A stretch of DNA of 64,000 bases. It comes from CAIMUS01 sp046347625 (GTDB lineage: Bacteria; Pseudomonadota; Gammaproteobacteria; Competibacterales; Competibacteraceae). The translations under genes were made by a program, and so were the position numbers. The notes beneath the pieces were generated by a model. That model did not search any database, was not told the DNA's origin, and saw only the letters and a list, made by a program, of their open reading frames with translations. The stretch covers positions 248,001 through 312,000 of the forward strand of contig JAXMFU010000001.1 in assembly GCA_046347625.1 (NCBI GenBank). The letters run 5' to 3'. Shown piece by piece: positions 52,255-61,404 of the stretch. Each line of letters begins with the position of its first letter. The stretch's first letter is position 1.

Positions 52255-53412
52255 ATGCCTAATAATCATCCTGTCATTTTCGTCCATGGTCTGCTGGGAT
52301 GGGGACCTAAAGAACTTGGACCGTTCCGCTACTGGGGCAGTGCCTTTCTGGTGCCGTCGCCGTTGACGCGCTATGAAGCCAGCGTAGGTCCGCTCGGCTC
52401 GGCGCATGACCGGGCCTGCGAGTTGGCGGCTCAGATCAAGGGTACGCGGGTGGATTATGGCCAGCAGCACGCCAAAAAGGAGGGCCATGCTCGCTACGGT
52501 ATCGATTATACCGCCGCCGGTGGCTTCGTCCCGGACTGGAGCGAGCAGCGGCCGGTGCATCTGGTCGGTCACAGTCTGGGCTCACCCACCGTCCGCTGTC
52601 TGCAACACCTGCTGGCAACCGATTATTGGGGCTGGGGTAGCAATGAGCGCTGGGTCGCTTCCATCACCACCCTGTCCGGCGTCTCCAACGGCAGTACTCT
52701 GACTTATTTCTTCGGTGCCAACGAGCGCACCGGCCTACTGAAAAAGGAGTGCCTTGGCGTCGCCATATTCCGCATTGCCGAAATCTACACTGTCGCCACC
52801 GGCGGTATTCTGGACGCTATTTACAACTTCGATCTCGATTACTGGGGCTTCATGCGCGAACCGGGCGAACCTTTAATTCATTATTTGGAGCGGGTGGGCC
52901 GTTCCAAATTCTTCCAGGGAAAAGACAACGCCTGCTATTCACTGACCCTGCAAGGCGCCTATGCCGACAACAAAGTGTGGAAGACCTATCCCGATACCTA
53001 TTATTTTTCCCATATTACCGAGCAAACCACACGCGGTTGGTTCAGTGGACGCTATTATCCAGACCCCGGTATGGATCCGGCAATGCTGCCGCTCTCGGCC
53101 TATATCGGCCAGAAAGAATTCGAGCGTCCGCCGATTCCACTGGAGCACTTCAATAGCGCCGATTGGTGGGAAAACGACGGCGCCGTACCCAGTTATTCCC
53201 AAATGTATCCTCATATCAGTGGTAATCACCCGGTCGGCGGCGAATTCAACCCGGATACGCCCAATGGCACCTTCCAGAAAGGCCAGTGGTATTACCAATG
53301 GGAACGGGGTATCGACCATCTGGACATTTGCGTATCGCCGCAACTCGATCAGATTGGCTGGCAGAAGCGGTTTTATGTCACTCTGTTCGAGCGGCTGGCG
53401 GCCCTGGAGTGA
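52255..53412 (+). CDS. Lipase related to family I.5 (Geobacillus/Staphylococcus-type) triacylglycerol lipases
   Basis: A 385-residue alpha/beta hydrolase that aligns along its length to thermophilic Geobacillus lipases. HPVIFVHGLLGWG opens the fold; the nucleophile elbow is GHSLG (the bacilli have AHSQG), and the catalytic His is in GIDHLDICVSP. The zinc ligands of the family also appear: the Asp of HDRACE, the two His of QQHAKKEGHARYG and the Asp of LDYWGF. The ATG at 52255 follows CAGGGAG. No signal peptide is present, so the enzyme may be cytoplasmic, for example acting on stored lipid or polyhydroxyalkanoate (inference). Confidence 0.88.
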   Translation: MPNNHPVIFVHGLLGWGPKELGPFRYWGSAFLVPSPLTRYEASVGPLGSAHDRACELAAQIKGTRVDYGQQHAKKEGHARYGIDYTAAGGFVPDWSEQRPVHLVGHSLGSPTVRCLQHLLATDYWGWGSNERWVASITTLSGVSNGSTLTYFFGANERTGLLKKECLGVAIFRIAEIYTVATGGILDAIYNFDLDYWGFMREPGEPLIHYLERVGRSKFFQGKDNACYSLTLQGAYADNKVWKTYPDTYYFSHITEQTTRGWFSGRYYPDPGMDPAMLPLSAYIGQKEFERPPIPLEHFNSADWWENDGAVPSYSQMYPHISGNHPVGGEFNPDTPNGTFQKGQWYYQWERGIDHLDICVSPQLDQIGWQKRFYVTLFERLAALE

Positions 53413-53625
53413 GCGTGCGACTTTACAAAAGCCATAGGAATCAAGACGTATCTCCCCAAATTGACTATACTATTGCAACGCAGCACTCCACCGGGGTGCA
53501 GCGTTGCACCCCACGATTTCCCACCCTGCGCATCCAGGGATGCGGCCTGCAGGTTAGGCATTGCGGCTTACCTATCCCCCTGGCGGGATAAGGTCTCCAT
53601 AAGCAAACGAATCCGAGGATCAGGT

Positions 53626-55785
53626 ATGGCAAACGAATCCTACTCAACCCAGCCCGCAGGGGAGGAACCCGGTCCCCTGTTCGGCGATTTTCCCGCACCT
53701 ACGTACGAAGCCTGGCGCCAGGCTATCGACAAAGCCCTGAAGGGTGCCCCCTTCGAGAAGAAATTGGTCACCCGAACCTACGAAGGGATCGATTTGCAAC
53801 CGCTGTACCGCCTGGAAGACTGTAAGGACCTACCCCAATTCGATACCCTGCCCGGTTTCGCGCCCTTTGCGCGCGCCGCCGAGTTGCTGGGTTATGTCGG
53901 CAAACCCTGGGATGTCTGCCAGGAACTGCCTTACAGCACTCCCGAAGCGTTCAACCAGGCATTGCGCACCGATCTGGAACGCGGCCAGAATGCAGTCAAT
54001 CTGGTGCTGGATCGTCCCACCCGCTTGGGGATCGATGCCGATCGGGCGGAAGCCGACGCCATCGGTCAGGGCGGTGTATCTATTTCCAGCCTGACCGATC
54101 TGGAGCAGGCGCTCGCCGGCGTCGATCTGGAAAAAACCCCGCTGTTCATTCAGGCCGGCACCACCGCGGTGCCGCTGGCGGCACTGCTGCTGGCGCTGGC
54201 CAAGCAGCGCGGCGTCGCGCCGGCCAAATTGCAAGGTTGCATTGGCATGGACCCGCTGGGCGCGCTGGCCCGTGAAGGCAGTCTGCCCCGGCCACTGGAG
54301 CAGATTTACTACAGCATGGCCCGGCTGACCGCCTGGGCGGCAGCCAATGCACCCGGTTTACAGATAATCGCGGTACAAAGCCAACCCTATCATGACGGCG
54401 GCGGCACGGTCGTGCAGGAGCTGGCCTTCGCCCTGACGACGGCGGTGGACTACCTGCGGGCCTTGCAGGCGCGTGGCCTGGAAGTGAATACGGTCGCGCC
54501 TCGGATTCGCTTTAGTTTTTCCATCGGCTCCAATTTCTTTATGGAAGTCGCCGGTCTGCGCGCCGCCCGGATGCTCTGGGCCAAGATCGTCGCCGCGTTC
54601 GGTGGAGATGCCCAAGCCCAGAAGATGAGCATCCATGCCCGCAGTTCGACCTGGAACAAGACCGCGCTCGATCCTTATGTCAATATGCTGCGTGCCACGG
54701 TCGAAGCCTTTGCCGGTGTGGTGGGTGGTGTCGACAGTCTGCACGTGGCGCCATTCGACGAGGTGATCCGCACGCCGGACGAATTCTCCCGCCGCATCGC
54801 CCGTAATGTTCACACGATCTTGCGGGAAGAGTGCAATATTCCGCGGACTATCGACCCGGCGGGCGGTTCCTGGTATGTCGAATGGCTGACCGACGCGGTT
54901 GCCCGCAAAGCCTGGAGTCTGTTCCGGCAGGTAGAGCAGCAAGGTGGTATGTATAAGGCTCTGCAGGCCGGATTGCCACAGACCCAGGCCGCGGAAGTTG
55001 CCGGCCAGCGCGCCGCCAATCTGGCCCGCCGCAAGGATGTCTTCGTCGGCACCAATATGTACGCCAACCTTAAAGAGAAACCGTTGGAGGTGACACCGAT
55101 CGATACCCAGGCGCTGCAACGGGAGCGCACCGCCACACTGGCCCACTATCGGGCAACCGGCGATGTCGGTCAACGCCAGGCGGCACTGGATGCATTGGCC
55201 AACGCCGGCGACGGAATGATCGATGCGGCGATTCAGGCGGCAACCCAGGGTGCGACACTGGGCGAGATCGCCCGGACCCTGCGCGCCGGCGATAGTGCCG
55301 GTCCTACCATCGATCCGGTCTGCATCCAGCGGGGCGCGGTTCCCTTCGAACGGCTGCGGGAAGCGGCGGAAAGCTATGCCGCCCGCACCGGTTCCAGGGC
55401 CAAGATTTTCCTGGCCAATATGGGGCCGCTGTCTCAGCACAAGGCGCGTGCCGATTTTGCCCGGGGTTTCCTGGAGGTCGGCGGTTTCGAGGTGATCAAT
55501 CCCGATGGTTTCGCCGATGCCGATGCGGCCGCTCAGTCGGCGCTGGCTTCCGAAGCGCCGATCGTGGTGATCTGCTCCACCGATCCGACCTATCCCGAAC
55601 TGGTGCCGCCCTTGACACAGAAACTCAAGGCCGCCCGGCCGGATATCACCGTGCTGGTGGCCGGCTATCCAGCCGATCAGGTGGAAGCCCTGAAAGCCGC
55701 CGGCGTCGATAACTTCGTCTATCTGGGCGCCAATTGCTACGAACTGTTGCTCAACCTGCAAAAGAAAACGGGGGTCGCATCATGA
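53626..55785 (+). CDS. mutA: Methylmalonyl-CoA mutase small (beta) subunit
   Basis: A 719-residue, B12-free partner of MutB. It starts MANESYS after CAGGTATG (longer in-frame starts from 53461 read through untypical leader). Mutase barrel: FAPFARAAELLGYVGKPWDVCQELPYSTPEAFNQAL, FSFSIGSNFFMEVAGLRAARMLWAKIVAAFGG, SSTWNKTALDPYVNMLRATVEAFAGVVGGVDSLHVAPFDE; the C-terminal B12-like domain lacks the DxHxxG loop (KIFLANMGPLSQHKARADFARGF). Together with MutB it interconverts methylmalonyl-CoA and succinyl-CoA in propionate metabolism. Confidence 0.94.
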   Translation: MANESYSTQPAGEEPGPLFGDFPAPTYEAWRQAIDKALKGAPFEKKLVTRTYEGIDLQPLYRLEDCKDLPQFDTLPGFAPFARAAELLGYVGKPWDVCQELPYSTPEAFNQALRTDLERGQNAVNLVLDRPTRLGIDADRAEADAIGQGGVSISSLTDLEQALAGVDLEKTPLFIQAGTTAVPLAALLLALAKQRGVAPAKLQGCIGMDPLGALAREGSLPRPLEQIYYSMARLTAWAAANAPGLQIIAVQSQPYHDGGGTVVQELAFALTTAVDYLRALQARGLEVNTVAPRIRFSFSIGSNFFMEVAGLRAARMLWAKIVAAFGGDAQAQKMSIHARSSTWNKTALDPYVNMLRATVEAFAGVVGGVDSLHVAPFDEVIRTPDEFSRRIARNVHTILREECNIPRTIDPAGGSWYVEWLTDAVARKAWSLFRQVEQQGGMYKALQAGLPQTQAAEVAGQRAANLARRKDVFVGTNMYANLKEKPLEVTPIDTQALQRERTATLAHYRATGDVGQRQAALDALANAGDGMIDAAIQAATQGATLGEIARTLRAGDSAGPTIDPVCIQRGAVPFERLREAAESYAARTGSRAKIFLANMGPLSQHKARADFARGFLEVGGFEVINPDGFADADAAAQSALASEAPIVVICSTDPTYPELVPPLTQKLKAARPDITVLVAGYPADQVEALKAAGVDNFVYLGANCYELLLNLQKKTGVAS

Positions 55786-57962
55786 GCAAATCACCGGATT
55801 TCACCCGTATGGATTACGGCCTGGACATCACCCCGGCCAGTTTCGAACAATGGCGCGCGGCGGTCGAACAGGCCACGGGAAAATCACTGGAGGAACTGGT
55901 TTTTCGGACCATGGAACAGATCGATATCAAACCCCTGTACCGCTGGGACGATATCAAGCATCTAGAGCATCTGGGCTATCTGGCCGGGATTCCACCGTTC
56001 CTGCGCGGCCCCTATCCGGCCATGTACGTGATGCGGCCCTGGACGGTGCGGCAGTATGCCGGCTTCTCCACTGCCGAGGAGAGCAACGCCTTTTACCGCC
56101 GCAATCTGGCCGCCGGGCAGATGGGTCTGTCCATCGCCTTCGATCTGGCCACCCATCGGGGTTACGACTCGGATCATCCGCGCGTGGTCGGCGATGTCGG
56201 CAAGGCGGGGGTGGCCATCGATTCGATTCTGGATGCCAAAATCCTGTTCGACGGCATTCCGCTGGACAAGATGTCGGTCTCCATGACCATGAACGGCGCG
56301 GTGCTGCCGGTCATGGCTTTTTATATCGTGGCCGCCGAGGAACAGGGCGTGTCGCATCAGCAACTGACCGGCACCATCCAGAACGATATCCTCAAGGAAT
56401 ACATGGTGCGCAACACCTATATCTACCCGCCGGAACCCTCGATGCGCATCATCGGCGATATCTTCGCCTACACTGCCAATGAAATGCCCCGCTTCAACAG
56501 CATCAGCATTTCCGGCTATCACATGCAGGAAGCCGGCGCCACCGCCGATCTGGAACTGGGCTATACCCTGGCGGACGGACTGGAATATGTCCGCACCGGC
56601 CTGCAGGCGGGGATGGATATCGACACCTTCGCCCCCCGGCTGTCGTTCTTCTGGGCCATCGGCATGAATTACTTCATGGAAGTGGCCAAGATGCGCGCCG
56701 GGCGATTGCTCTGGGCCAAGATCATCAAGCAGTTCAATCCCAAGGATGAACGCTCGATGGCCCTGCGCACCCATTGCCAGACCTCCGGCTGGAGCCTGAC
56801 CGAGCAGGACCCGTTCAATAACGTTACCCGGACCTGTCTGGAAGCGATGGCCGCCGCGCTGGGTCATACCCAGTCGCTGCATACCAACGCCCTGGACGAG
56901 GCCATCGCCCTGCCGACTGACTTCTCGGCCCGGATCGCCCGCAACACCCAGCTCTATCTGCAAGACGAAACCAGCCTCTGCAAGGTGATCGATCCCTGGG
57001 GCGGTTCCTATTTCGTCGAAGCGCTGACGGAGGCCCTGCTGAAACGGGCCTGGGGTCATATTCAGGAAGTCGAGAGTCTGGGCGGTATGGCCAAGGCCAT
57101 CGAAACCGGTCTGCCGAAGATGCGGATCGAGGAAGCTGCCGCCCGGCGGCAGGCGTATATCGACTCCGCCCAGGAGACCATCGTCGGCGTCAATAAATAC
57201 CGCCTGAGCAAGGAAGAACCGCTGGAAATCCTGGATATCGACAATACGGCGGTGCGGGAAGCGCAGCTTAGACGGTTACAGCAGTTACGCGCCGGACGCG
57301 ACGAGGCCAAGGTACGGGCGGCCTTGAATGCGATTACCGAATGCGCTTCCAGCGGTTCGGGCAATCTGCTGGAGAAAGCGGTGGAAGCGGCGCGGGCGCG
57401 GGCCAGCCTGGGCGAAATTTCCGACGCCATCGAAAAGGTGGTCGGTCGTCACAAAGCGGTCATCCGCTCCATTTCCGGGGTTTACGGCAGCGCCTTCGGC
57501 GAAGACGAGGAAGTCGCTATCGTCCGGCGGATGGCGGACGAATTCGAGGAACGGGAAGGCCGTCGCCCCCGGATTCTGGTTGCCAAGATGGGGCAGGACG
57601 GTCACGACCGCGGCGCCAAGGTCATCGCCACGGCCTTTGCCGATCTGGGCTTCGATGTGGACATCGGCGCCCTGTTCCAGACGCCCGACGAAGTGGCCCG
57701 CCAGGCAGTGGAAAACGACGTGCATGTGATTGGGGTCAGCTCCCTGGCCGCCGGCCACAAGACGCTGGTGCCGCAACTGGTGGACGAACTACGGAAACTG
57801 GGTCGTGACGATATTATGGTCGTGGTCGGCGGCGTGATTCCCGCCCAGGACTATGACTATCTCAAGACCCACGGTGCCGCCGCCATCTTCGGGCCGGGCA
57901 CGGTGATTCCGGTGGCTGCCCAGAAGGTAATTGAAGAGCTGAACGAACGGTTGGCGGCGTAA
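55782..57962 (+). CDS. mutB: Methylmalonyl-CoA mutase large (alpha) subunit, B12-binding
   Basis: The 726-residue catalytic subunit overlaps mutA by ATGA. Barrel signatures are IPPFLRGPYPAMYVMRPWTVRQYAGFSTAEESN, FDLATHRGYDSDHPRVVGDVGKAGVA, NEMPRFNSISISGYHMQEAGA and CQTSGWSLTEQDPFNN. The cobalamin domain has MGQDGHDRGAKVIATAFADLGFDVDIG (the D-x-H-x-x-G with His as lower ligand, about 606-611), SSLAAGHKTLVPQL and VVGGVIPAQDYDYLKTHGAAAIFGPGT. No epimerase or MeaB chaperone gene is seen in the window. Confidence 0.98.
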   Translation: MSKSPDFTRMDYGLDITPASFEQWRAAVEQATGKSLEELVFRTMEQIDIKPLYRWDDIKHLEHLGYLAGIPPFLRGPYPAMYVMRPWTVRQYAGFSTAEESNAFYRRNLAAGQMGLSIAFDLATHRGYDSDHPRVVGDVGKAGVAIDSILDAKILFDGIPLDKMSVSMTMNGAVLPVMAFYIVAAEEQGVSHQQLTGTIQNDILKEYMVRNTYIYPPEPSMRIIGDIFAYTANEMPRFNSISISGYHMQEAGATADLELGYTLADGLEYVRTGLQAGMDIDTFAPRLSFFWAIGMNYFMEVAKMRAGRLLWAKIIKQFNPKDERSMALRTHCQTSGWSLTEQDPFNNVTRTCLEAMAAALGHTQSLHTNALDEAIALPTDFSARIARNTQLYLQDETSLCKVIDPWGGSYFVEALTEALLKRAWGHIQEVESLGGMAKAIETGLPKMRIEEAAARRQAYIDSAQETIVGVNKYRLSKEEPLEILDIDNTAVREAQLRRLQQLRAGRDEAKVRAALNAITECASSGSGNLLEKAVEAARARASLGEISDAIEKVVGRHKAVIRSISGVYGSAFGEDEEVAIVRRMADEFEEREGRRPRILVAKMGQDGHDRGAKVIATAFADLGFDVDIGALFQTPDEVARQAVENDVHVIGVSSLAAGHKTLVPQLVDELRKLGRDDIMVVVGGVIPAQDYDYLKTHGAAAIFGPGTVIPVAAQKVIEELNERLAA

Positions 57963-58034
57963 GGGCTGCTTAATCGGCAGAAATACGATTATCAACTACG
58001 GTAGGGGTGCGATAAATCGCGCCCCTGTCACGCT

Positions 58035-58991
58035 ATGGACCACGATCAAAACTTCAAAAATCTGATTCTGGACTATCCGCGTCCGGCGTTGAATTTCTTC
58101 GCCCAACCAGAAGCAGAGGTTATTCCCGAGGAGGCCCGCATTCTGCCGGTGCGGCAGGAGCAATTGCAGGACCGCTTGGGCGATCGGTTCCGCGAACTGG
58201 ATACACCGCTGCTGGTGGAATGGCAGAGCGGACGGGAGGCAGTAGTCTTCATTCTGGAAGAAGAGAGTGACACGGCGCGGTTTTCGATTCATCGCGTAGC
58301 CCGTTACTGCCTGGATCTGGCCGAGTTGCTGACGATGAGACAGGTAGTGCCCGTGGTCATCTTTCTGCGGCCGGGAAACTATTCCCAGGAACTGGTACTG
58401 GCCACCGCCCAGATGACCTACCTGAGCTTTCGCTACCTAGTATGCGACCTGGGACGGTTGTCGGTGGAGGATTACCTGGAGAGTTCCAATGTGGTTGCCA
58501 GCGTGCTGCTACCATTGATGAAGTACGCGCCGGAACGGCGAGTAGAGGTATGTCAACAGGCGCTGGAGGGTTTGGTAGAATTGGAGCCGAACCAGGACAA
58601 ACGCTCGAAGTACACTGAATTTGTCACGCAGTATGCGAAACTGGATAGAGCCGAAAAGGCTGAACTTCAACATCGTCTAGCACAGAGCAAGTATCGGGAG
58701 GCGACCATGGGCTTGATTCAAGAGGCACGTGAAGAAGGCAGGCAGGAAGGTATCCAACTCGGTCTCCAGCAGGGCATCCAGCAGGGTCGGCAGGAGGCTT
58801 TGCAAGAAGGTTTGCTCAAAGCCATTCAATTCGGCCTGGAATTAAAATTTGGGATGGCTGGCTTGGCCTTGCTGCCGGACATTCAAAAAATTCAGGACCT
58901 GGATCTGCTGAATACCATCCAGGAAGCCCTGAGAATTGCTAACAGCCCACAGGAGATACGGCTTCTGTGGGAGCCACCAACGAGTCATTGA
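58035..58991 (+). CDS. PD-(D/E)XK/Rpn-like putative nuclease, copy 1
   Basis: A 318-residue protein of the type often called Rpn/YhgA-like transposase or DUF4351-like nuclease. The N-terminal part (HDQNFKNLILDYPRPALNFF..., GDRFRELDTPLLVEWQSGREAVVFILEEES, RFSIHRVARYCLDLAELL) would carry the nuclease fold; the C-terminal part has an EEGRQEGIQLGLQQGIQQGRQEALQEG coiled 4-residue repeat. The related copy at 63526 starts 5.5 kb downstream in the same direction. Such proteins promote recombination independent of RecA in E. coli; here the function is inferred only. Confidence 0.65.
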   Translation: MDHDQNFKNLILDYPRPALNFFAQPEAEVIPEEARILPVRQEQLQDRLGDRFRELDTPLLVEWQSGREAVVFILEEESDTARFSIHRVARYCLDLAELLTMRQVVPVVIFLRPGNYSQELVLATAQMTYLSFRYLVCDLGRLSVEDYLESSNVVASVLLPLMKYAPERRVEVCQQALEGLVELEPNQDKRSKYTEFVTQYAKLDRAEKAELQHRLAQSKYREATMGLIQEAREEGRQEGIQLGLQQGIQQGRQEALQEGLLKAIQFGLELKFGMAGLALLPDIQKIQDLDLLNTIQEALRIANSPQEIRLLWEPPTSH

Positions 58992-59008
58992 GCCGTTTCC
59001 TGGTTTCA

Positions 59009-59042
59009 TGCGGCGCAATACGCTGCGCTATTGCGCCCTACG
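59009..59042. repeat. REP-like palindrome GGCGCAATA...TATTGCGCC
   Basis: Perfect 9-bp arms around CGCTGCGC. A relative (GGCGGAATACGCTACGCTATTTCGCC) lies at 60673-60706. Both follow the words TTTCATGCGG / CCCATGCGG. Confidence 0.7.
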
Positions 59043-59110
59043 CGGGCTGTCTTCAGAATGTAGTTGGCAACAAATGGTCGTAATTACCACGCACACCATG
59101 CGCCCCAAAC

Positions 59111-59134
59111 AAAAACCCCGCCTTCAGGGCAGGG
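59111..59134 (-). terminator. Terminator of the PEP-CTERM gene
   Basis: Stem CCCCGCC (59116-59122) with GGCAGGG (59128-59134), one mismatch, 5-nt loop, and five T on the minus strand. It stands 30 nt past the stop at 59164. Confidence 0.65.
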
Positions 59135-59163
59135 TCATTGCTTTACCATTCGAACTCGGAGCT

Positions 59164-59901
59164 TCAAACCTCCATGGCTGGCTTGCGGCGCAGAAAACCT
59201 AGACCGGCAAGGCCAAGGCCCACGAGGGCGAACGTGCCGGGCTCAGGGACGACATCGGAGCGGAAATCTGCAGTATACCCTTGGGTCCGCAACGCTGGAT
59301 CGAGGTATGGGGTGGCATCGTAGGGGACGGTAAGATATAAGCTGTCCTCAGAAGGCTCGGGGACAGGGTTAAGGATGTCAGGTTGCTCGAAAAAGAAACG
59401 ATTATCCACAATGGGCGGAATGTGATTCGGATCCTGGTAGTCGGACATAAAGGCCAGGGCATAGAAGCCAGGGAGGAACGGCCTCGGGTCACGCCATACC
59501 ACGCCTATCGGTGCGCCCCCGCCGATGTCATGAAAAAACCAGGCCACGCCGTATGTGTCGCTCCATGCGCCGTCGGGTTCCAATAGAGTGGTGTAGTGCT
59601 CATACATACTACTATCCACCGGAACTTGGGCAGGGTCAAAATAATAGACGTTGTTGTTCTCCTCGTTACCGAAAGCGAAGGCTTGGGCAAAAATCTGTCC
59701 ATTTTGATAGACGGTCATGACATCGGAGTCACCTCCCCTTGGAAGCGAGCACGCAGGATTCAGCCAGCAAGCGGCATCGTCAGATCTAGTATAGCCGTTG
59801 AGGTCCAGCGCACCTGCCTGCAACGAAGTCATGGGGATCGCGGCACAACCGATCAGTGCCACCCATTTCACCCAATACAGTTTGAGACTCATAGTACTCA
59901 T
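59164..59901 (-). CDS. PEP-CTERM sorted exported protein
   Basis: 245 residues with a signal peptide (VKWVALIGCAAIPMTSLQAGA) and a C-terminal sorting signal VPEPGTFALVGLGLAGLGFLRRKP (PEP motif about 220, hydrophobic stretch, Arg cluster) recognised by exosortase/EpsH. The middle is acidic and aromatic-rich with two Cys (CWLNPAC), possibly a disulfide. PEP-CTERM proteins go to the envelope or extracellular polymer matrix. No exosortase gene is in this window, so it must be encoded elsewhere. Confidence 0.88.
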   Translation of the reverse strand: MSTMSLKLYWVKWVALIGCAAIPMTSLQAGALDLNGYTRSDDAACWLNPACSLPRGGDSDVMTVYQNGQIFAQAFAFGNEENNNVYYFDPAQVPVDSSMYEHYTTLLEPDGAWSDTYGVAWFFHDIGGGAPIGVVWRDPRPFLPGFYALAFMSDYQDPNHIPPIVDNRFFFEQPDILNPVPEPSEDSLYLTVPYDATPYLDPALRTQGYTADFRSDVVPEPGTFALVGLGLAGLGFLRRKPAMEV

Positions 59902-59990
59902 TTTAATCCTCCAATTCGTTGTGCAATATTCTTTTATAATATTAGTGCATCCTCTGCCTCAATTCAACAGAGGTGTCAGCCAGCGTAGCC

Positions 59991-60420
59991 GTGTGGTTCG
60001 TTCCAGCCCGAAAATAGGGTTGTTATAAGGCTGGCAGATTGGCGAGGTAGCTAACTGAACTGGGATTTTGATGCCGGTTAAAATCCTGCCACCTAGAGGC
60101 ATGGTGAAGCCTATAACCTGCCCAGTCCGAAAGGTTGATCACCCCGTAGGATAAGAGCTTGGGTAGAAGGCCCGGTAACGGAAGCGGGAGTCCCAATCAG
60201 AGGTCGGCGGTAAAGTTGTACCGATCACCCTGGGGACTGGTCAAGTGACTATGGTAAACAAGCCCGGAAGGGTTAACGTGAAATGAGCTAAGAAAACATC
60301 CTACTGGCAATGGGTGAAAACCGATTAACCCATTGACTGACATAGACTTGCAGTATGATGGCTACGAGAACTGCCGCCTTAAGTCGTCAGTGGGTGAAGG
60401 TGCCATTACCTAACGTCACC
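59991..60420 (+). ncRNA. Probable 5' part of a group II intron (domain I), truncated
   Basis: About 430 nt without any open frame but with dense short complementary strings. It starts GTGTG, the canonical group II 5' boundary, and contains phrases I associate with bacterial chloroplast-like group II introns: AGATTGGCGAGGTAGCTAACTG, CCTATAACCTGCCCAG, CACCCCGTAGGATAAGAGC, GAGGTCGGCGGTAAAG, ACCCTGGGGACTGGTCAAGTG. The reverse transcriptase ORF and domains V/VI that should follow are missing; after about 60420 an unrelated REP-like string begins. The assignment rests on memory of such sequences; a covariance-model search should decide. Confidence 0.55.
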
Positions 60421-60725
60421 GAAAAGCCAGCGTAGCCTGGATGCAGCGGAGGTGACGAAGCGGAATCCAGGTTCCCCCCTCAAACCCCGGATTCTGGTCT
60501 TTGGTCTGCATCTGGGCTACTCGCCGGGTAAGGTGGGTATAGCACGCGTTATCCTTGAACTCCAGACATAATTATCGGTTATGAGCTTGAATTTGGTACA
60601 ATTCTGGTTATACTCTAGCCTGAGTAGAGCATATTAGCGTAGCGTAATACGCTAGATGGATTCGGTGGCACCCATGCGGCGGAATACGCTACGCTATTTC
60701 GCCACGACCTAATTAGCTTATTTCG
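60421..60725. repeat. Dispersed-repeat spacer before the PIN gene
   Basis: Contains GCCAGCGTAGCCTGGATGCAGCGGAGGTGACG, split here as two halves around 60429-60460, with its inverted echo GGAATCCAGG; then the GGCGGAATACGCTACGC palindrome at 60673-60706. No gene seen. Confidence 0.5.
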
Positions 60726-61208
60726 ATGAAACGCAAGGTCTATGTTGAAACCTCCGTCATCAGCTATCTGACGGCTCGTCCATTCAAGACCATTCTTGGT
60801 GCCGCCCACCAACAGATTACTCTGGCTTGGTGGGAATCCCGCCATCGATATGAATTGCTGATATCCGAATCAGTCATGCGAGAATGTGCTGCGGGTGATC
60901 CGGTTGCCGCACAAAAGCGGCTGGCGGTATTGGCTGATCTACCCTTGCTGTTGATTGATGAGAATGCCGTCAATATCGCTTCGGAATTAGTGCAAAACCA
61001 AATTATTCCAGCCAAGGCTGCAGAGGATGCACTCCATATCGCTATTGCAACGGTTTATGGCGTAGACTACCTGCTCACTTGGAACTGCCGACATATTGCA
61101 AATCCCGAAATACAAAGAAGTGTCTCGGCATTCCTCGAAAAGAAAGGATTATTTCTGCCATTTATCTGTACCCCTGAAGAACTTTTAGGAGAAGACAATG
61201 CTGAATGA
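60726..61208 (+). CDS. VapC-type PIN-domain protein, toxin-like
   Basis: A 160-residue PIN nuclease: KVYVETSVISYLTARP (Glu in place of the first Asp, as in one PIN subfamily), SVMRECAAGDPVAAQKR, AAEDALHIAIATVYGVDYLLTWNCRHIANPE. It likely cuts RNA. The next gene overlaps it by 11 bp and may encode the antitoxin; here the toxin comes first, the reverse of most type II loci. Confidence 0.78.
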   Translation: MKRKVYVETSVISYLTARPFKTILGAAHQQITLAWWESRHRYELLISESVMRECAAGDPVAAQKRLAVLADLPLLLIDENAVNIASELVQNQIIPAKAAEDALHIAIATVYGVDYLLTWNCRHIANPEIQRSVSAFLEKKGLFLPFICTPEELLGEDNAE

Positions 61209-61404
61209 TGAAATTATTGATGAAGTGCGGGCTATTCGAGAGGCGCACGCCGCGAAATTCAATTTCGACCTGTGGGCGATTTATGAAGACTTGAAGAAGT
61301 CGGAAGCCGAACATATAGCTGCTGGACATCCATATATTTTGCCCCCTACGTCTCCGCCCAAGCCTGACTCGGCATTCCAGCGAACTCGCTTCGCCCACCG
61401 CTGA
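61198..61404 (+). CDS. Small protein, probable antitoxin partner of the upstream PIN gene
   Basis: A 68-residue protein: NDEIIDEVRAIREAHAAKFNFDLWAIYEDLKKSEAEHIAAGHPYILPP. Short proteins of this EVRAIREAHA...IYxDLKxxE type are commonly found next to this PIN subfamily. GGAGAAG precedes the start. No DNA-binding fold is obvious. Confidence 0.65.
   Translation: MLNDEIIDEVRAIREAHAAKFNFDLWAIYEDLKKSEAEHIAAGHPYILPPTSPPKPDSAFQRTRFAHR

Noticed and set aside
54358..55761. A 467-codon minus-strand frame opposite mutA
   Set aside because: Shadow of the mutase codon pattern; no ribosome site or protein family.
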